This document shows positions 60,173 through 64,000 of a DNA stretch of 64,000 nucleotides, in pieces; the first letter of the stretch is position 1; the number at the start of each line of letters is the position of its first letter. A program made the translations under genes and the position numbers. The stretch is from Vulcanimicrobiota bacterium (GTDB lineage: Bacteria > Vulcanimicrobiota > Xenobia > Xenobiales > Xenobiaceae): assembly GCA_944322965.1 (NCBI GenBank), contig CALUQR010000003.1, forward strand, positions 186,001 to 250,000, given 5' to 3'. The notes beneath the pieces were generated by a model that ran no database searches, was not told the DNA's origin, and saw only the letters and a program-made list of their open reading frames with translations.

Positions 60173-60961
60173 CTAGGGACGCTCTTCGTTGGTAATAGTA
60201 ATTAAGCACTCGTGCTGCAGAGTCTCAGAGGGCAACTCTAAGGTGGCCCGCAGCGTCTGCTCACCCAGGGCGATAGCCTTAAAGTAGCCGGGCGTAGGAT
60301 AGGAGCCGGGGCTCTTATCGTGTTCATAATCGCGCCTAGCCTCAATCAGCTCTTCCGTCTCTACTGTGACGAAGTTCACAAAGCTAGTGACGTCGTAATC
60401 GTAGGCCTTGTCGGAGGGCGTTAAGCTTAACCCTACCCAGAAATCCTGGCCGGGGGCCAGCGTGTAGTTTTTGGGGAGGATAGCAAAGGTAACTTCGCCA
60501 GGTACGACCTCTACGATCTCGGGATCCTCCACCACGACCTGGTATTGGCGCTGCCAGTCTATCTCATTCCAGCCGATAGAGAGTAAGCGCTCTTGCTCTT
60601 GGTTCTGACTCGTCTTAGCCAGATCGAAGTAGGCGGCCGTAACCCCAGTAGCCGCTAAGGGTACGCCGCTGACGGTAATGTGGCCGTCGACGCTGGCCAT
60701 ATTGTTGTGCTTGGGATCGTAGGCCTTACTCACAAAGACGATATGCCCGTCCTTATCAGTAAAGCTATATTGGATGCGATCGACATCCTTGGAGATGAGG
60801 GTCCTAGGGGCTACGCCCTCTAAGACGTACTTAAAGGTGACGCTACCCGTAGGCGGATAATAAGCGTCGTCATCGTCGCTGCAGCCGGCCGCAACCAGCC
60901 CCAGGGCTAAAGTAGCCGTCAAGGCCAAAGAAAGCTTAGCAAAAGGGTATAACTTATTCAT
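60173..60961 (-). CDS. Lipoprotein of unknown function
   Basis: 262 residues. The signal peptide ends in the lipobox LVAAGC (Cys27), followed by the acidic SDDDDAYY, a sequence typical of surface or periplasmic lipoproteins. The rest is beta-rich with Ig-like strands (GSVTFKYVLEGVAPRTLISK, HITVSGVPLAATGVTAAYFD) and two putative domains split near residue 130. The family is not recognised. It converges on the LexA-like gene with 30 bases between stops. Confidence 0.75.
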   Translation of the reverse strand: MNKLYPFAKLSLALTATLALGLVAAGCSDDDDAYYPPTGSVTFKYVLEGVAPRTLISKDVDRIQYSFTDKDGHIVFVSKAYDPKHNNMASVDGHITVSGVPLAATGVTAAYFDLAKTSQNQEQERLLSIGWNEIDWQRQYQVVVEDPEIVEVVPGEVTFAILPKNYTLAPGQDFWVGLSLTPSDKAYDYDVTSFVNFVTVETEELIEARRDYEHDKSPGSYPTPGYFKAIALGEQTLRATLELPSETLQHECLITITNEERP

Positions 60962-61286
60962 AAGGGGGGACCTTTTCCCACACTCCTCTATTTCCTGTTC
61001 CGTCGACCCCTCTCCCTTTAGGAAAGATTTAAGTAGGGCCGACGCCCCCTTTAGAGCCTAAATCTCGCCCCTTGGTGCGCCCTCGCCTAAAGAATATTTA
61101 TTACCCTCTGACTACGACCATTTTTAGTAATGATTATTATTTTTAATAATATTTTCAGCCTTTTTTCTCCACACTTTACATCTAAAACAAGGCAGGGTAT
61201 CGCGCCAGGGATGCGGAAGGCAGGCCCACCAGCTCCCCCGCCCACCGCTGTGGGGAGGGTGGGGAGATTAAATGAGAAGGTAGACA
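60962..61286. other. Divergent intergenic region before preTA
   Basis: 325 bases. It holds a dyad at 61025-61065 (AGATTTA pairing with TAAATCT, with an inner GGGC/GCCC), a very A+T-rich stretch at 61120-61170 that could be a promoter region for preT, and a GC-rich stem (CTCCCC/GGGGAG) at about 61230-61269 just before the preT ribosome binding site. I do not recognise a known riboswitch. Confidence 0.5.
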
Positions 61287-62513
61287 ATGACGAGGAAATA
61301 TACCGAGGAACTTGAGCGCGGCTATACGGCCCTGACCGTCATGGAGGAGGCTCAGCGCTGCCTGCTCTGCCACGACGCTCCCTGCACCCAGGCCTGCCCG
61401 GCGGGCACCGATCCCGGGCGCTTCATTCGCAGCGTCCGCTTCCGCAATTTTAAAGGCGCCGCGGAGACGATCCGCGAGAATAACGCCCTGGGAGCCATCT
61501 GTGCTAGAGTCTGCCCCACGGAGAGATATTGCCAGAAGGGTTGTTCGCGCTGCGGCATCGATAAGCCCATCGATATTGGGGGTATCCAGCGCTTCGTAAC
61601 CGATTTTGAAGCCCAGACGGGGATGGAAATTTTAAAAGCCGGTCCCGAGAATGGTCTGACGGTAGCTATCGTAGGCAGCGGCCCCTCCGCCCTGCAAGCG
61701 GCGGCCACCCTGCGCGCTTTGGGCTATGGGGTAGAGATCTTTGAAGCTCAGGAGAAGGCGGGCGGCTATCTGCGCTACGGTATCCCCGAGTATCGCCTGC
61801 CCGAGGCGGTCTTAGAGCACGAGCTCAGTTTAATTGAGAAGTTGGGGGTCAAGTTCCAATTTAAGACTAAGGTCGGTCAAGATATTAGCTTAGCAGAGCT
61901 CAAAGAGCGCTATGCGGCCGTCCTCTTAGCTATTGGCGCCAGTCAAGCCAAGATGTTAGATCTCTTCCGCGATAACGATCGCGTAGAGAGCGCGGTCTCC
62001 TTCTTAGCTCGGGTCCGTCAGAATCACGGCCAGATCGATCTCCCCTCCAACGTCTTAGTCATTGGCGGCGGCGACGTGGCTATGGACGTCTCCACTACCT
62101 TAAAGATGTTGGGCGTCAAGAATGTGACCGACGTCGTCTACGAGGAGTTCTGCGAGTTCTTAGCCTCCGAGAAGGAGTTGCGCGGGGCCCAGGAGTTGGG
62201 CGTGACTATTATCGACGGTTACGTTCCCACCGAGTGTCGCGAAGGGGTAGTTACCTTCAAGCATCGCCATATCGACAGCCAATTGACGATCACCGTGGAG
62301 AAGATCATCCTGGCCGTCGGTCAGCAAGTAGAGGCCGCTAACTTAGAGTTGCCCTTAGTCAAGAACGAAGTGGAGTTCGAAGGCTACCAGGCCGATACGA
62401 AAGTCTTCGTTACGGGCGATATCGCTCATGGCGACAAGACCGTCGTCTGGGCGGTTAAGAAGGGCCGGGAAGCGGCGATGGCCATTCACCAGAGCTTGGG
62501 AGGCAAAGCGTAA
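61287..62513 (+). CDS. preT: NAD-dependent dihydropyrimidine dehydrogenase subunit PreT
   Basis: 408 residues. The N-terminal part has iron-sulfur Cys clusters (CLLCHDAPCTQACPAGTDPG and ICARVCPTERYCQKGC), followed by FAD-binding VAIVGSGPSALQAAATL and NAD-binding VLVIGGGDVAMDVSTT, as in GltD/PreT. It passes electrons from NADH to PreA for reduction of uracil or thymine. The TAA stop is directly followed by the preA ATG. GAAGG precedes the start. Confidence 0.93.
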   Translation: MTRKYTEELERGYTALTVMEEAQRCLLCHDAPCTQACPAGTDPGRFIRSVRFRNFKGAAETIRENNALGAICARVCPTERYCQKGCSRCGIDKPIDIGGIQRFVTDFEAQTGMEILKAGPENGLTVAIVGSGPSALQAAATLRALGYGVEIFEAQEKAGGYLRYGIPEYRLPEAVLEHELSLIEKLGVKFQFKTKVGQDISLAELKERYAAVLLAIGASQAKMLDLFRDNDRVESAVSFLARVRQNHGQIDLPSNVLVIGGGDVAMDVSTTLKMLGVKNVTDVVYEEFCEFLASEKELRGAQELGVTIIDGYVPTECREGVVTFKHRHIDSQLTITVEKIILAVGQQVEAANLELPLVKNEVEFEGYQADTKVFVTGDIAHGDKTVVWAVKKGREAAMAIHQSLGGKA

Positions 62514-63755
62514 ATGATTAACAAAGATTTATCCGTTGAGTTTTTGGGAGTCCACTTTGAGAACCCCTTCTGTCTCTCATCCTCCCCGGTGGGCAATTGC
62601 TACGATATGTGCAAGAAGGCCTACGACTGCGGTTGGGGCGGCGTCGTCTTTAAGACTATCGGTCCCAAGCACTTTTTGATCGACGAGGTCTCCCCCCGTT
62701 TCGACGCCTTGACTAAAGAGGCCACCCCCTTCGTGGGCTTTAAAAATATGGAGCAGATCGCCGAGCACTCCTTAGAGGAGAATTTGGCCGACCTGCGCCG
62801 CTTGAAGGCCGAGTATCCCCACAAGGTGCTCATCGCCTCCATTATGGGCACTAACGAAGAGGACTGGACGGAGCTGGCTCGCTTAGTGGAAGAGGCGGGC
62901 GCGGACATGATCGAGATGAACCTCTCCTGTCCCCAGATGACCTCCCACGCCATGGGTTCCGACGTAGGCGCCAATCCGGAGCTGTGCAAGAAGTACTGCG
63001 CGGCGGTCAAGCGGGGCTCCAAGTTGCCCATGTTAGCTAAGATGACCCCCAATATTACCGATATGGTCCCGGTGGCTAAGGCCTGCTTAGAGGGCGGCGC
63101 GGACGGTATTGCGGCTATCAATACTATTAAGTCCATCGTCAACCTCGACTTACAGCGCTATATCGGCCTGCCCATTATTAATGGCAAGTCCTCTATCTCC
63201 GGTTACTCCGGTAAGGCGGTTAAACCCGTAGCCCTGCGCTTTATCCAGCAGTTGCGCTCCGGGATTAAGGATCTGCCTATCTCCGGTATTGGCGGCATCG
63301 AGACTTGGGAGGATGCGGCGGAATTTATCCTCTTAGGGGCGACTACCTTGCAAGTGACCACCTCCATTATGCAATACGGTTACCGCGTAGTGGAAGATAT
63401 GAAGAACGGCCTCATGCACTATATGGAAGAGCAGGGCGTCGATCGCCTCCAGGATCTGGTAGGTCGAGCCAACCCCAACCTCATCCCCGCTGAGGAGTTA
63501 GATCGCGACTATATCGTCTATCCTAAGATCGACGAAGAGAAGTGCATCGGTTGCGGCCGCTGCTACATCTCCTGCTACGACGGCGCCCACCAGGCCATGA
63601 TCTGGAATGAGGCTAAGCGCCGCCCCGACTGCGACCACGAAAAGTGCGTGGGCTGCCACCTCTGCCTCTTAGTCTGCCCGGTGAAGGCCATTAGCGCGGG
63701 CGAAGTAGTTATGAAGCCCGGCCGCCAGGGCGATCCGGCTAGTAAAGTTATCTAG
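62514..63755 (+). CDS. preA: NAD-dependent dihydropyrimidine dehydrogenase subunit PreA
   Basis: 413 residues. A dihydroorotate dehydrogenase-like FMN domain ([20 protein letters not shown]) with the catalytic loop [15 protein letters not shown] fills most of the protein. Two C-terminal 4Fe-4S motifs, [11 protein letters not shown] and [12 protein letters not shown], link it to PreT. Together they reduce or oxidise pyrimidines in the cytoplasm. The start touches the preT stop, so production is coupled. Confidence 0.95.
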   Translation: MINKDLSVEFLGVHFENPFCLSSSPVGNCYDMCKKAYDCGWGGVVFKTIGPKHFLIDEVSPRFDALTKEATPFVGFKNMEQIAEHSLEENLADLRRLKAEYPHKVLIASIMGTNEEDWTELARLVEEAGADMIEMNLSCPQMTSHAMGSDVGANPELCKKYCAAVKRGSKLPMLAKMTPNITDMVPVAKACLEGGADGIAAINTIKSIVNLDLQRYIGLPIINGKSSISGYSGKAVKPVALRFIQQLRSGIKDLPISGIGGIETWEDAAEFILLGATTLQVTTSIMQYGYRVVEDMKNGLMHYMEEQGVDRLQDLVGRANPNLIPAEELDRDYIVYPKIDEEKCIGCGRCYISCYDGAHQAMIWNEAKRRPDCDHEKCVGCHLCLLVCPVKAISAGEVVMKPGRQGDPASKVI

Positions 63756-63788
63756 CCTTCTTAAGGGTCCCCCTCCACGCTAGAGACA

Positions 63789-63844
63789 AAGCGCCTCCTC
63801 CTTAAGTATTCTTAAGTTATAGCTGACTTACAAAGGAGGCGCTT
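63789..63844 (+). promoter_or_regulatory. Perfect 11-base inverted repeat hiding a ribosome binding site
   Basis: AAGCGCCTCCT (63789-63799) is the exact complement of AGGAGGCGCTT (63834-63844), whose AGGAGG is the ribosome binding site of the lipoprotein gene at 63850. The 34-base loop contains CTTAAGTATTCTTAAG. As RNA the stem would block translation; as DNA it is an operator-like dyad. It lies 33 bases after the preA stop. Confidence 0.65.
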
Positions 63845-63849
63845 ACAAG

Positions 63850-64000
63850 ATGGCTAGACGCTCTCTATCCCTTGGGGTTTGGTTGATATTTTTAAGTCTC
63901 TTCGTCTTAAACCTAGGAGGCTGCGGCTCTTCGGGGTCGACTAATACCGCCCACTTTCCCTCTAAGGAGACTTTAGGTAAGGTCAGTATTACCTATTTGA
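63850..64000 (+). CDS. Lipoprotein, 3' end cut off by the window edge
   Basis: The first 50 residues are seen. The signal peptide has Arg-rich start, core GVWLIFLSLFVLNLGGC and a good lipobox (LGGC), followed by a Gly/Ser-rich linker. It is too short to place in a family. Position after preTA suggests a pyrimidine-related or unrelated lipoprotein. The ribosome binding site AGGAGG is ten bases before the ATG but lies in an inverted repeat. Confidence 0.75.
   Translation, partial: MARRSLSLGVWLIFLSLFVLNLGGCGSSGSTNTAHFPSKETLGKVSITYL

Noticed and set aside
61230-61269. Riboswitch before preT
   Set aside because: Only a GC-rich stem is visible; I could match none of the known classes' conserved cores.

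Overview
The window is gene-dense bacterial DNA, G+C-rich by eye, from an organism I cannot name. The lifestyle looks anaerobic: rubrerythrin, a flavin reductase with two rubredoxin domains, a ferredoxin-nitroreductase, a ferredoxin-rich NapH/NapG-type membrane protein and Pta. CsaB, DUF5693 and a PASTA kinase-rpe cluster recall Firmicutes and other Terrabacteria, and the glucose-6-phosphate isomerase looks cyanobacterial in style. An uncultured Terrabacteria-type lineage is a reasonable inference, not a demonstration. There is no insertion sequence, prophage or CRISPR array.

Layout. 0-8 kb: 3'-truncated glgB, orphan HsdS-like protein, membrane GAF-GGDEF protein, mfd. 8-14 kb: an acid-sphingomyelinase/endopolyphosphatase-like phosphoesterase next to its metal-site-less paralogue, rubrerythrin, rubredoxin flavoprotein, MerR regulator, metal-site-less 5'-nucleotidase homologue. 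14-24 kb: mnmA, EamA transporter, Fur-type regulator, GAF-HD-GYP protein, DUF3089 hydrolase coupled to a degenerate ureohydrolase, ferredoxin-nitroreductase, tRNA-Thr, pgi. 24-35 kb: WYL regulator, cation exporter, a 6S RNA, trxA, NUDIX, rplJL with an L10 leader, and a DUF697-DUF5693-csaB-membrane protein operon behind tRNA-Val/Cys/Gly. 35-46 kb: lipoprotein, rpe, PASTA-only protein, PASTA kinase, TPR protein, pta, NapH/NapG-like fusion.

46.9-54.0 kb is a four-gene co-directional block: secreted NHL beta-propeller, TPR protein ending in a Lon-protease-like domain without its catalytic lysine, a ClpC-like protein with one damaged ATPase module, and a secreted GH15-like protein. It ends in a heptamer-repeat element whose outward-facing inverted ends supply the stop codons of both convergent flanking genes, the second being an HExxH peptidase. 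After that come MATE, GNAT, MBL hydrolase, tRNA-Trp, a LexA-like protein without the autoproteolytic residues, a lipoprotein, preTA and the start of another lipoprotein whose ribosome binding site lies in a perfect 11-bp inverted repeat.

The most striking theme is the number of intact genes whose products keep a recognisable fold but have lost catalytic residues: GGDEF, phosphoesterase, nucleotidase, ureohydrolase, Lon, Clp ATPase and LexA. Several sit next to a possibly active partner. The pseudo-Lon/pseudo-Clp pair is the best candidate for an undescribed system.
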